A DNA stretch of 48,400 nucleotides. Source: JBKQHQ01 sp052148715 (GTDB taxonomy: Bacteria; Pseudomonadota; Alphaproteobacteria; Rhizobiales; Xanthobacteraceae). The notes below the pieces were generated by a model. That model was given only the letters and a program-made list of their open reading frames with translations, did not search any database and was not told the origin of the DNA. A program made the position numbers and the translations under genes. Of the stretch, positions 16,609 through 25,426 are shown piece by piece. The stretch's first letter is position 1; each line of letters starts with the position of its first letter. The DNA is taken from positions 1 to 48,400 of the forward strand of contig JBKQHQ010000180.1 of NCBI GenBank assembly GCA_052148715.1. The letters run 5' to 3'.

Positions 16609-16842
16609 AGTGCGAAGGGCGGGCCACCCGGCGTTGGCGCTGCGGCAACGATGGAACGCGCCTAACCGCCGCGTTGTTGCGCATCGGACAAGACGACACG
16701 GTTGATACCCTTGGCTCTTCGCGTTCGGCTGCCGACTGTCGCCAGGGCTTTCTTGCGGTTGCATTGGCCGAAAGGCTTCGAGAGGACTAGAATGCGCGGT
16801 CACCGGTAAGCTGGATCGCTACTCGTTCGCAGGAGGTAAAAC

Positions 16843-17043
16843 ATGTCAATAGATTGGGGCTCTGTAAATTGGAGCTACGTTCTGCTGCTTTCAGGCTTCG
16901 CATTCATCGCAGCGTTCTTCGCCAATTTCATAACGCTTGGGTACCGGTTGGCTGGGGCAATTCTGACCGCCGTTCTGTTCGCCGGCCTCTTCGTGTTCGC
17001 AACCTATTATCCTCATGGCGTGGGGCTGCCTACGTTGAAGTAG
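16843..17043 (+). CDS. Small two-helix membrane protein
   Basis: A 66-residue hydrophobic protein with two predicted membrane helices (YVLLLSGFAFIAAFFANFI and LAGAILTAVLFAGLFVFATYY) and short polar ends. AGGAGGT lies 7 nt before the ATG, one of the best ribosome-binding sites in the window, which is the main support that it is translated. No function is recognised. It stands alone between gene-poor stretches. Confidence 0.7.
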   Translation: MSIDWGSVNWSYVLLLSGFAFIAAFFANFITLGYRLAGAILTAVLFAGLFVFATYYPHGVGLPTLK

Positions 17044-17435
17044 CACGGCCTGCCTATTGCTAAAGCCGCGAGGTTCGCGTTACGCGCAACTTCGGCAGCC
17101 TGAGGATCAGTGGTTCGGATGATTATCCTGGGCCGTTCAGCAGCCTAGATCCTGCCCTCTGCTATTCTACCCAACCAGAAACCGCGCTCGTCGATTAGAG
17201 TACCAGGCATCTCTGTCTCCTGTAGACAACCAAGAGCCTCGAGAATGTCAACCGGGCGGCTCTCGCAAGCGCGCGCCGGTAGAGCGCCTCCGCCTCGGCA
17301 TACCTGCCAAATCTCTTGTAGTAAGAAGTTAGCTCGTTGATACGTGTTGCGACCTCGCCATGATACGGACCAAGGATCTGTACGGCGTGAACCAAGGCGG
17401 GATCCGCGAAGCTCGAAAACGAATGTGCGAAGGAA
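17044..17435. other. Intergenic stretch before the reductase-selenoprotein pair
   Basis: These 392 bp hold a decayed TPR fragment on the minus strand (17195-17420) and must include the promoter of the reductase gene. No convincing promoter hexamers were identified. Confidence 0.5.
17195..17420 (-). pseudogene. Fragment of a tetratricopeptide-repeat protein
   Basis: Reading the minus strand, the C-terminal part of an open frame contains ADPALVHAVQILGPYHGEVA, then TRINELTSYYKRFGRYAEAEALYRRALA. This is the classic kinesin-light-chain-like TPR unit (LGP.H..VA...NEL...Y...GRYAEAE.LY.RAL). Only about one and a half repeats remain; the frame upstream runs into the antisense of the reductase gene and the tail is degenerate, with a stop at 17195. 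It looks like the decayed 3' end of a longer gene. Confidence 0.5.
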
Positions 17436-18377
17436 ATGAGCGACGAGTTCGATCTTGTTGTGGTGGGTAGCGGGATCGCGGGCCTTACCGCGGCGTTAAC
17501 CGGCGCGCGGCTTGGGCTGAAAACGTTGGTCCTGACCGGCGATGTGCTTGGCGGCCAGCTCGTCAGCATCAATCATATCGACGGTTTTCCAGGCTTCGCG
17601 GACGGCGTAGCCGGCTACGATCTCTGCCCGATCGCGCAAGAGCAGGCGGTGACGGCCGGCGCCGAATTCGCTTCGGCGACGCTCGACCGGATTGCACCGC
17701 GACCGGGCGGGTGGCGGCTTGCTGCCGGCATCGGCCAAGAGTATCTGGCACGCGGCGTTATTCTTGCCACTGGCGCATCGCTTAAGCCGCTTGGTGTGCC
17801 GGGTGAGGAGCGCCTTCGCGGCAAAGGGGTGAGCCATTGCGCCAATTGCGACGCGCCGCTGTTGCGCGGCAAGAATGTCGCCGTTATCGGCGGCGGCGAT
17901 TCGGCGGCACAGGAGGCGCTGACCTTGGCCGAGTCCGTCGCCAAAGTGTTCTTACTGCACCGCGGTAGGGTGCTCTCGGCGCAGGCCGCATATTGCGAAA
18001 GAGTGATGCAACAGCCGAAGATCGAGGCCCGCTTCAATCAAATTGTCGAAGAAGTTTTGGGCGACAGCGACGTGACGGGGCTGTGCGTGCGCGACCAAAC
18101 AACCGGAGCGACGGCAACGCTCGAGGTCGCGGCGGTGTTTATTTATGTAGGCCTAAACCCCAACACGGCGTTCCTTGGCGGCCTGTTTGCTTTGGACGAC
18201 ACCGGGGGAATCCCCACCGACATCTCGACGCGCACCGCGCTGACGGGAATTTGCGCCGCAGGCGCCGTGCGTTCCGGCTGGCCGGGTCGCGCGGCGGCTT
18301 CGGCGGGAGAAGGCGCCACGGCAGCCATTGCGATCGAACGCTATCTGCGCCAAGATGATTGGGGCGATTGGGAGTGA
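17436..18377 (+). CDS. Thioredoxin-reductase-like NAD(P)H flavoprotein (CANC motif)
   Basis: A 313-residue protein with the low-molecular-weight thioredoxin reductase layout: FAD dinucleotide motif GSGIAGLTAA (from residue 11), GGQL...I.GFPGF, a redox pair C135-A-N-C138 (HCANCD), and the NADPH motif VIGGGDSAAQEA (about 146-157). Oddities are CANC in place of the usual CATC/CAVC, and AAGAVRSG where reductases have AAGDVR, losing the Asp that contacts the FAD ribityl chain. The downstream gene starts 3 bp after its stop and is read here as a selenoprotein, so this enzyme may reduce that protein. The Shine-Dalgarno AGGAA is unusually close to the ATG. Confidence 0.88.
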   Translation: MSDEFDLVVVGSGIAGLTAALTGARLGLKTLVLTGDVLGGQLVSINHIDGFPGFADGVAGYDLCPIAQEQAVTAGAEFASATLDRIAPRPGGWRLAAGIGQEYLARGVILATGASLKPLGVPGEERLRGKGVSHCANCDAPLLRGKNVAVIGGGDSAAQEALTLAESVAKVFLLHRGRVLSAQAAYCERVMQQPKIEARFNQIVEEVLGDSDVTGLCVRDQTTGATATLEVAAVFIYVGLNPNTAFLGGLFALDDTGGIPTDISTRTALTGICAAGAVRSGWPGRAAASAGEGATAAIAIERYLRQDDWGDWE

Positions 18378-18380
18378 TTC

Positions 18381-20006
18381 ATGGCCGAGCTTTTGACGGT
18401 TCACGATCCGCGCGGCTATCCGCCCAAGGTCACCGGCAAGCGATTGGCACCGCGGCTCGATTCGCTCGACGGCAAATTGGTCTATTTGGTTGATTGCCTG
18501 TTCGACAATTCCGCGGCCTTCATGGATCAGTTACGAGACTGGTTCCGCATTCATCTGCCCGCCGTCGAAACGAGAATCATCAGGCCGCGCGAGAGCTGGG
18601 TCGACGATCCGGGCATGCGCGCGGTGATCGAGAAGGAGGGCGACGCCGCAATCCTCGGCGTCGGTCTTTGAAGCACCTGTAGCCCGACGGTCGTCGGGTT
18701 GACCATGGCGCTGGAAGAAGCTGGCGTACCAAGTGTCGCGATCCACACGCATGTGTTCGCGCGCCTGGCGAAGGCAACGGCTCTGGCGAACGGGATGCCG
18801 CGCACTCGGCAAGCCTTCGTGCCACAGCCGGTCGTCGACAAGTCCCCCGCCGAGCTGCGCAGCTATATCGAAGGCACGGACCCGGTTTCGAAACGCCCGT
18901 TCATGCGCGAGCTGATCGAAGGCCTGTCGCGTCCGCTCGATGACGAGGATCTGAAGGGCCTTTCCTACGAGCGCTCGACGCCGCGCCTCCTCGATCCTGA
19001 CAGCGAAGACAACCTCCAGACCCTGTTCCGCAATAATTTCTGGACCGATCAGCTGCCAATCATTTTGCCGACCGACGAGCGCGTCGCGGCGATGCTCACC
19101 GGCACGAGCCATAGGCCGAACGAAGTGGTGGGGCGCATGCGGCCGGCGAATTTTCGCGAGTTCTGGGAATACACCGTCGAGAAGGTCGCGGTGAATGCGG
19201 TCATGGCGGGCGCCCGGCCGGACTATTTCCCAGTGATCCTGGCGCTGGCGGCGAGCGGCGTCTCCGCGCGCTCCAGCAGCACGACCTCGATGGCGAATCT
19301 CTCGGTGGTCAACGGCCCGATCCGCGACGAGATCGGCATGAACACTGGGATCGGCGCGCTCGGCCCATACAACCACGCCAATGCCACCATCGGCCGCGCC
19401 TATGCGCTGCTGTCGCAGAACCTGCAAGGCGGATCGGTGCCTGGCGAATCCTATATGGGCTCGATGGGTAATTGGTACGGTTACACTGCCTGCTTCGCCG
19501 AGGCGGAGGAGCGCAGCCCGTGGCTGCCGCTCCATGTCCAGAAGGGCATGAAGCCCGACGAGAGCGCGGTGACGATCTTCTTCGGCGGTTGGCACACCAA
19601 TTCCGGCTTCGGCCCGCGCGAGACCTGGCAGGATCAGTGGCGGCGCATCCTCGCCACCTTCAACTACACCCCGCCGCTCATCGTGCTCGACCCGATCGCG
19701 GCGCGCGGGTTTGCGGCCCTCGGCTTCGACAGCAAGGAAAAGCTCATCCAATGGTGCGCCGAGAATGCGCGTCTCAGCGCGCACGATTATTGGGACGAGC
19801 AGTGGATCCAGACGCTGTATCGGCCGCTTGGCGTCGCCGGCGTCGAGCCGTTCGCCTCGCGCCTCAAGGCCAAGCCCGACGAGCTGATCCGTATTTTCGA
19901 GCCGTCGGACATCAATGTCGTCGTCGCCGGCGGGGAGACGCAGGGCGCGTGGAAAATTTTTGGTGGCCGCTTGACCAAGACGGTCTCAATCGACTCTTGG
20001 CGTTGA
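18381..20006 (+). CDS. UGSC-type selenoprotein with in-frame TGA at 18669
   Basis: One continuous frame of 541 residues is seen if TGA 18669-18671 is read as selenocysteine (U97). Context is ILGVGL-U97-S98-T99-C100-SPTVVGLTMALEEAGVPSVAI, split here for length. That resembles the UGSC domain, in which Sec or Cys is three residues before Cys, followed by a helix and (G/A)(I/V)P(S/T)VA. Here the motif is U-S-T-C rather than U-G-S-C. After the TGA the frame has no further stop for 444 codons. A SECIS-like hairpin lies at 18680-18701. Residues about 1-170 would be the UGSC unit; the remaining C-terminal region (with FFGGWHTNSGFGPRETWQDQW) I do not recognise. It follows the reductase-like gene by 3 bp. 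The rival view is a pseudogene split by a nonsense mutation, giving 18381-18671 and a fragment from ATG 18705. Confidence 0.85.
18680..18701 (+). promoter_or_regulatory. Bacterial SECIS element of the selenoprotein gene
   Basis: CCCGAC (18683-18688) pairs perfectly with GTCGGG (18693-18698) around a four-base loop GGTC. Three more pairs (two of them G-U) extend the stem to 18680 and 18701. The loop begins 17 nt after the TGA. Bacterial SECIS hairpins lie just inside the coding region after UGA, at roughly this distance, with G at the start of the apical loop; the E. coli fdhF loop also contains GGUC, the part read by SelB. The same bases encode S-P-T-V-V-G. Confidence 0.82.
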
Positions 20007-20339
20007 GCCACGCGCGTCCCGGTGCGTACTCGACCGCATTTTTGCACCGCGGCGAACGGCAGCTGTGTGCCACAAGACTAAACCGCTCGCGCGGTAGGAC
20101 GCTGCCGCAAGCGGCACCGCTAACAGCATGGCGCGACGGGGCTGTACCGGCATCGTGCGCGCCTCGGCGCTGCGTTTTCGCATCTTCGGACACAAAGCCG
20201 GGATACCATTCCGGATGGAGATGCCCTAAGTATGGGCCTGCACGGCGGTGATCGGGCTAGGAAAATAATCTCCGGATCGGCGCGAGTTGGATTCGGCGAG
20301 GGCTGAAGGGCTGTTGCTTGAAGCGAAGGGTTGCTTGAC
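20007..20339. other. Intergenic stretch between the selenoprotein gene and thrC
   Basis: About 330 bp with no recognisable gene, terminator or repeat. Short frames on both strands show no family resemblance. The promoter of the thrC operon should lie here. Confidence 0.45.
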
Positions 20340-21755
20340 TTGCGCTATATTTCTACCCGGGGTGAGGCTCCCCCGCTCGGCTTCGTCGACGTGATGCTCG
20401 CGGGTCTGGCCCGCGATGGCGGGCTCTACGTGCCGGAGACGTGGCCGCGGCTCGACGCGCAGACGATCGGCGGATTTCTCGGCCGGCCGTACCCCGAGGT
20501 TGCGCTCGAGATCCTCCGCCCCTTCATCGGCGGCGGCATCCCCGAGCCCGATCTCGCGCGCATCGTGCGCGAAGCGTATGAGGCCTTCCGTCACCCGGCC
20601 ACCGCGCCGCTCGTGCAACTCGGCGTCAATAGCTTCGTGCTCGAGCTTTTTCACGGGCCGACGCTCGCCTTCAAAGACATCGCGATGCAGGTGGTGTCGC
20701 GCCTCATGGATCATACCTTGGCGCTGCGCGGCGAGCGCACGACCATCGTGGTGGCTACTTCAGGCGACACCGGCGGCGCGGCGGTCGAGGCCTTTCGCGG
20801 CCGTCGGAATATCGATGTGGTGGTGCTGTTTCCCAATAATCGCGTCTCCGACGTTCAGCGCCGAATGATCACGACGGCCGCGGACGACAACGTGCATGCA
20901 CTGGCGATCGAAGGCACCTTCGACGACTGCCAAGCCATCGTGAAGGCGCTCTTCAACCATCATGCCTTCCGCGATCGGGTGCGATTGTCCGGGGTCAACT
21001 CGATCAACTGGGCGCGCATCGCCGCCCAGACCGTCTACTACTTCACCGCAGCCGTCACATTGGGGGCGCCGCTGCGCCGGCCGGCCTTCACGGTGCCGAC
21101 CGGCAATTTCGGCGACGTCTATGCGGGCTATGTGGCGCAGCGCATGGGCTTGCCGATTGACCGGCTGGTGGTGGCGACGAACGTCAACGACATCTTGGTG
21201 CGCACGCTGACGACCGGCGTCTACGAGCCGCGCGAGGTGGTGGCGACTACCTCACCCTCCATGGACATTCAGGTCTCTTCGAACTTCGAGCGATTGCTGT
21301 TTGACGCCTATGGACGCGACGGCCGCGCGCTGCGCGCGCTCATGGGGTCGCTGGCGCAGTCCCGTCGCGTCACCTTGTCGGCGCGGGCGCTCTCCGATAT
21401 CCGCACCCACTTTAGCGCCGATCGCGCCGACGAGGAGGAGACCGCGGCCACCATGCGGACCGTGTTGCGCGAGACCGGCTATTTGCTCGACCCGCATACG
21501 GCCGTCGCCGTTGCGGTCGCCGAAAAAGAGATTCGCGATCCGGCGGTGCCGATGATCATTCTCGGGACCGCGCATGCGGCCAAATTCCCGCAAGCGGTGG
21601 AACTCGCCTGCGGGGTGTGGCCGCAGCTGCCGGATTGGCTCGCCGATCTCATGGAACGTCCGGAGCGCGTCACGGTGCTCCCGGCTGAGGAGGCCGCGGT
21701 CGAGCGGTTTGTTCTTGCGGCGAGCCGCGCCGCGCGCGAAGGAGCCGCAGCATGA
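20340..21755 (+). CDS. thrC: Threonine synthase
   Basis: A 471-residue PLP enzyme that converts O-phosphohomoserine to threonine. The N-terminus RYISTRGEAPPLGFVDVMLAGLARDGGLYVPE is typical, the PLP lysine is in FHGPTLAFKDIAMQ (K112), the Ser/Gly loop is ATSGDTGGAAVEAF, and NSINWARIAAQTVYYF and PTGNFGDVYAGY are conserved. The start is probably the TTG at 20340 (MRYISTRG), which has GAAGGG 9 nt upstream; a TTG at 20331 in the same frame is less well spaced. The stop overlaps the start of the M16 peptidase gene (ATGA at 21752), so the two are translationally coupled. Confidence 0.97.
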   Translation: MRYISTRGEAPPLGFVDVMLAGLARDGGLYVPETWPRLDAQTIGGFLGRPYPEVALEILRPFIGGGIPEPDLARIVREAYEAFRHPATAPLVQLGVNSFVLELFHGPTLAFKDIAMQVVSRLMDHTLALRGERTTIVVATSGDTGGAAVEAFRGRRNIDVVVLFPNNRVSDVQRRMITTAADDNVHALAIEGTFDDCQAIVKALFNHHAFRDRVRLSGVNSINWARIAAQTVYYFTAAVTLGAPLRRPAFTVPTGNFGDVYAGYVAQRMGLPIDRLVVATNVNDILVRTLTTGVYEPREVVATTSPSMDIQVSSNFERLLFDAYGRDGRALRALMGSLAQSRRVTLSARALSDIRTHFSADRADEEETAATMRTVLRETGYLLDPHTAVAVAVAEKEIRDPAVPMIILGTAHAAKFPQAVELACGVWPQLPDWLADLMERPERVTVLPAEEAAVERFVLAASRAAREGAAA

Positions 21756-23023
21756 CGGTCGAAGTCACCCGCTTGCCGTCCGGTCTGACGGTCTTGACCG
21801 ACGCGATGACGCATCTTGAAACCGCGTCGCTCGGCGTCTTGGTCGGCTCCGGCAGCCGCGACGAGCACGCCGACGAGCACGGCATCTCGCATCTGCTCGA
21901 GCACATGGCGTTCAAGGGCACGGCGCGGCGAACCGCGCGGCAGATTGCCGAGGAGATCGAGGCCGTCGGCGGCGATCTCAACGCCGCGACCAGCAGCGAG
22001 ACGACGGCCTATTACGCGCGCGTGCTGCGCGCCGACATCCCGCTCGCGCTCGACGTGTTGTCCGACATCTTGGCCAACTCCGCGTTCGATCCCGAAGAGC
22101 TCACGCGGGAGAAGAACGTGATCGTGCAGGAGATCGGCGCAGCCGAGGACACGCCTGACGATCTGGTGTTCGAGTACTTGCAACGGACCGCGTTTCCCAA
22201 CCAGCCGATCGGCCGTTCCATTCTCGGGACGCCTGCGACCGTGCGCTCGTTCGATCGCAAGCGGTTGCTCGGTTATCTGCAGCGCCATTACCGCGCTCCC
22301 GACATGGTGGTCGCGGCCGCGGGCGCGGTGGATCACGATGCCATCTTGGAGGAGGTAGACCGCAGCTTCAGGGCGTTCACGGGTCCGGCGGCTGCGCAGC
22401 CGGAACCGGCCCGCTTCGGCGGCGGCGCCTTGATCGAGGCGCGCGACCTCGAGCAGGTGCACATTGCCCTCGCCCTGCACGGCGTCCCGCAGCTCGATCC
22501 GTCGCTCTTCAGCCTGCAAGTGTTCACGAGCATTGTCGGCGGGGGCATGTCTTCGCGCCTGTTCCAGGAGGCGCGAGAAGTACGCGGCCTCTGCTACTCA
22601 ATTTATGCCTTTCACATGCCATACGCCGACACGGGCATGTTCGGCCTTTATGCCGGCACGGATGCGACGGACGTAGCCGAGCTGATGCGCGTCGTGGTGG
22701 ACGAGCTCAATGCTGCCGCGCAAACGCTAAGCGAGGCGGAGATCGCCAGGGCCAAGGCGCAGATGAAAGCGGGACTGCTGATGGCGCTGGAAAGCTCCGG
22801 CGCCCGTGCCGAGCAACTCGCGCGGCAGATGCTCATTTATGGCCGGCCGATCCCCCTCGACGAGATCGTCGCAAAGATCGATGCGGTGACCGTTGAGAGC
22901 GCGCGTGCGGCCGGGCGGGAGCTGATCGCACGCGGCCGGCCGGCGATTGCTGCACTTGGGCCGGGCACAGGACTTGAAAGCGCGGTCGGCATCGTCGAAA
23001 GTCTGGCCCGTCGAGCCGCGTGA
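21752..23023 (+). CDS. M16-family zinc peptidase (processing-peptidase-like)
   Basis: A 423-residue protein related to the beta subunit of the mitochondrial processing peptidase. The inverted zinc motif HxxEH is intact (HLLEH in GISHLLEHMAFKG, about residues 46-58). The third ligand Glu lies in EKNVIVQEI about 75 residues later. It has two M16 halves, the second inactive and ending with the conserved GGGMSSRLFQEAREVRGLCYSI region. The single-chain type occurs next to thrC in many Rhizobiales. It has no signal peptide, so it is likely cytosolic. Overlaps thrC by 4 bp. Confidence 0.95.
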   Translation: MTVEVTRLPSGLTVLTDAMTHLETASLGVLVGSGSRDEHADEHGISHLLEHMAFKGTARRTARQIAEEIEAVGGDLNAATSSETTAYYARVLRADIPLALDVLSDILANSAFDPEELTREKNVIVQEIGAAEDTPDDLVFEYLQRTAFPNQPIGRSILGTPATVRSFDRKRLLGYLQRHYRAPDMVVAAAGAVDHDAILEEVDRSFRAFTGPAAAQPEPARFGGGALIEARDLEQVHIALALHGVPQLDPSLFSLQVFTSIVGGGMSSRLFQEAREVRGLCYSIYAFHMPYADTGMFGLYAGTDATDVAELMRVVVDELNAAAQTLSEAEIARAKAQMKAGLLMALESSGARAEQLARQMLIYGRPIPLDEIVAKIDAVTVESARAAGRELIARGRPAIAALGPGTGLESAVGIVESLARRAA

Positions 23024-23094
23024 GCTGTCGAGGCGGGTGGGGAAATCCAGTCGTGGTCGGTCTCTCCTGCGGCGCGTATCACGCCTGTTAGCCC

Positions 23095-23679
23095 ATGGCC
23101 TTCTTTCGCGCCGTTACTTTTTCTGATTCGGTCCCGGCCTTGGCGGGCGAGGGGGTTGTGCTCCGGCCGCCGCAAATGACCGATTATGCCTCCTGGGCGG
23201 GCTTGCGCGAAATAAGTCGCGACTTCCTCACGCCGTGGGAGCCAACCTGGCCGGCGGATGATCTCACGCGGGCGGCCTTCCGTCGACGCTTGAAGCGCTA
23301 TGCCGAGGATCAGCGCACCGACCAGGCCTATGCGTTCTTTCTGTTCCGCCGGGAGGACGAAGAGCTGATCGGCGGCTTGACGCTTGCCAATATCCGCCGC
23401 GGCGTCGCGCAGGCGGGCAGTCTCGGCTATTGGATGGGTGCGCCATTCGTGCGGCGCGGGTACATGACCGCGGCGGTGCAGGCGCTCATTCCCTTCACAT
23501 TCAGCACGCTCCGATTGCATCGACTCGAAGCGGCCTGTATCCCAACCAATGCGGCCTCGATTAGGCTCCTGGAGAAGACCGGATTTTCGCGCGAGGGCTA
23601 TGCCCACGAGTATCTATGTATCAATGGGATTTGGCAGGACCATCTGCTGTATGCACGGCTGCAGGACGATCCGCTGTGA
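23095..23679 (+). CDS. GNAT-family N-acetyltransferase (RimJ/RimL-like)
   Basis: A 194-residue acetyltransferase. The coenzyme-A-binding motif A region reads GSLGYWMGAPFVRRGYMTAAVQALIPFTF (residues about 105-133), and the RLHRLEAACIPTNAASIRLLEKTGFSREG block is typical of the RimJ/RimL group that acetylates ribosomal proteins or small molecules. The substrate cannot be assigned. It follows the M16 gene by 71 bp in the same direction, an arrangement seen in relatives, so it is likely in the thrC transcript. Confidence 0.92.
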   Translation: MAFFRAVTFSDSVPALAGEGVVLRPPQMTDYASWAGLREISRDFLTPWEPTWPADDLTRAAFRRRLKRYAEDQRTDQAYAFFLFRREDEELIGGLTLANIRRGVAQAGSLGYWMGAPFVRRGYMTAAVQALIPFTFSTLRLHRLEAACIPTNAASIRLLEKTGFSREGYAHEYLCINGIWQDHLLYARLQDDPL

Positions 23680-23779
23680 TTAACCGTATCGGCGGGCTAC
23701 ACGTCGCCTTGGGAACGCCACCGTCAGATTGCTATACAATAGTAGGATGATAACGCGGCGGAGAGGGGTGTCGGGGTCA

Positions 23780-24529
23780 ATGCTTGGCAAGCGAATGATC
23801 GAGGCAACACGGAGCGCCGGCGGGCCGTTGCTCGCGATCGCGCTCTTGGCGTCGTTGCCGCTGCTCGAGGCTTGCTCTTCCGCGGGCCTGTTCGGTTCAT
23901 CGCCGCCCAAGGATTCTGACACGACGTCGACGGTTTCTGCGCCGCCGCCTGCTGAATCCCCGGGGCTGACTGACCGCTTGAGCAGCTTCTTCCGCGCTGC
24001 GCCGCCGAAAAATGCCACGGAGGGTGTCGGCGGTCCGTCGACCGATATCGACTGTCCACTGGTGGACGTCCGCAAAGGCGCGTCGACCTACTCCGTCAAC
24101 TCGAATGAGCAAGGTCCGTCGGCGATCGCCTTGCGCTATCAGGTGACGATTGGGCGCACGGCACGCCAATGCGCCGTGGTTGGAACGGACATGCGGATCA
24201 AGGTCGGGGTGCAGGGACGGGTGATCCTTGGACCGGCTGGCGCCCCCGGCACCATCGAGGTGCCGCTGCGCTATGCGATCGTGGAGGAGGCTCCAGAGTC
24301 GAGGACGGTCGTGACGCGGTTCTTTTTGATTCCCGTTGCCGTCGGGCCGGATCAAACCAATGTGCCGTTCACCCACATCGTGGAGGATCTGACATTTCCA
24401 ATGCCGAAAGCTAACGAGGATCTCGATTCCTACGTGATCTATGTGGGCTTCGATCCGCAGTCGGCAAAACCTCCCGAGCGTAAGCCGGAGCGCAAGCCAA
24501 AGGTAGCCAAGCAACGGCCTCCCAGCTGA
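23780..24529 (+). CDS. Conserved hypothetical lipoprotein
   Basis: A 249-residue protein from the ATG at 23780. The N-terminus is a lipoprotein signal (GGPLLAIALLASLPLLEACSS), with a lipobox ending at Cys before SSAGLFGSS. A Pro/Ser-rich linker follows, then a globular part with three further Cys (DCPLVDVRKG, RQCAVVGTDMR) and a basic tail KPPERKPERKPKVAKQRPP. It is likely anchored in the inner or outer membrane facing the periplasm. No function is recognised. An upstream ATG at 23747 is also in frame, but would place the charged ITRRRGVSGS stretch before the signal. Confidence 0.75.
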   Translation: MLGKRMIEATRSAGGPLLAIALLASLPLLEACSSAGLFGSSPPKDSDTTSTVSAPPPAESPGLTDRLSSFFRAAPPKNATEGVGGPSTDIDCPLVDVRKGASTYSVNSNEQGPSAIALRYQVTIGRTARQCAVVGTDMRIKVGVQGRVILGPAGAPGTIEVPLRYAIVEEAPESRTVVTRFFLIPVAVGPDQTNVPFTHIVEDLTFPMPKANEDLDSYVIYVGFDPQSAKPPERKPERKPKVAKQRPPS

Positions 24530-24582
24530 GAGAACTTTTTCTTGGAAATGTGTGAAGCCGTGATCTGGGTCGCACGATAATA

Positions 24583-25239
24583 CTACCAGCCGCGAAGCGT
24601 GGCCACCGTGCCCTTCAGGGCGCGCATGTCGGCGATAATCGTACGCGCGCCGGCTTGGGTGAGCTGGGCCGGCAAATTGGGGCCGGCATGGGAGCCGCCC
24701 ACGAAACCGATCGGCGTCATGCCCGCTGCGCTCGCTGCTGCTACGCCGGCTGGTGAGTCCTCGACGACGATGCAGTCCGCCGGCGGCACGCCCATCTTGG
24801 CCGCGACGTGCAGGAACAGGTCCGGCGCCGGCTTGCCGTGCCGAACCTCGCTCGCGGAAAAAAGATTGGTGTCGAAGAACCGAAGCAGCCCCGTGGTCTC
24901 GAGGCTCACGCGCACCCGGTCGAGCGTCGAGGACGAGGCGACGCTTTTCGGTCCGCGCAGCCAGGTAAGGGCGTAGGCCATATGCGGCATCGGCTGCAAT
25001 TCAGCGCGGAATCGACGCAGCGTGCCGGCCGCAACGACGGCGCCGAAATTGGGTGGCAGCTTGCGCTTGAAGGCGGTCTCGACCGCGGCAAACATGTCCG
25101 ACGGCCGCCGGCCGGTGAAATAGCGCGCGACAAAATCGGGCGTCAGCGGGAAGCCCGCCCGGGTAAATTCCTGAGCCGCAACGGCGGCGGCGATCGGCTC
25201 GCTGTCGACCAGTACGCCATTGCAATCGAAGATGACCAT
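24583..25239 (-). CDS. HAD-superfamily hydrolase (phosphatase-like)
   Basis: A 218-residue protein of HAD subfamily IA, related to phosphoglycolate and sugar-phosphate phosphatases. Motif I reads FDCNGVLVDSEP (residues 4-15), motif II is in SSSTLDRVRVSLETTGL, motif III lysine is in GKPAPDLFLHVAAKMGV, and motif IV is CIVVEDSPAGVAAASAAGMT. The second Asp of motif I, which acts as general acid/base, is Asn (D5-x-N7), which would normally impair phosphatase turnover. The substrate is unknown. It lies 187 bp downstream of atpF on the same strand and is convergent with the lipoprotein gene. Confidence 0.88.
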   Translation of the reverse strand: MVIFDCNGVLVDSEPIAAAVAAQEFTRAGFPLTPDFVARYFTGRRPSDMFAAVETAFKRKLPPNFGAVVAAGTLRRFRAELQPMPHMAYALTWLRGPKSVASSSTLDRVRVSLETTGLLRFFDTNLFSASEVRHGKPAPDLFLHVAAKMGVPPADCIVVEDSPAGVAAASAAGMTPIGFVGGSHAGPNLPAQLTQAGARTIIADMRALKGTVATLRGW

Positions 25240-25426
25240 CGGCCTGCTCCGATTCCTCGCGGCCAGCCAACTCCTGACCGCCAGGTAATTGGGTATAACG
25301 TTATGATAATGACAGCCTGTCAGCGGTAATCAACGACCGTCGCGTGACAGGGGCGGTTTTGCACAGGGAATGCCCCTGCCTGTGGAAAACAGCGGTTTGG
25401 CGAAGGAAAAAGCGAGGCTGGGGGGC

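Noticed and set aside
18699..20006. Separate 435-codon gene starting at TTG 18699 or ATG 18705
   Set aside because: It is in frame with 18381-18671, has no ribosome-binding site of its own and starts inside the UGSC-like motif and hairpin; read-through explains it better.
20007..20339. Short minus-strand frame with a signal-like MLLAVPLAAASY segment
   Set aside because: There is no ribosome-binding site and no plausible mature protein; it is judged to be spurious.
25301..25333. Possible promoter (TTGATT at 25333-25328) for the HAD gene
   Set aside because: With 17- or 18-nt spacing the -10 matches poorly, so no promoter is called.
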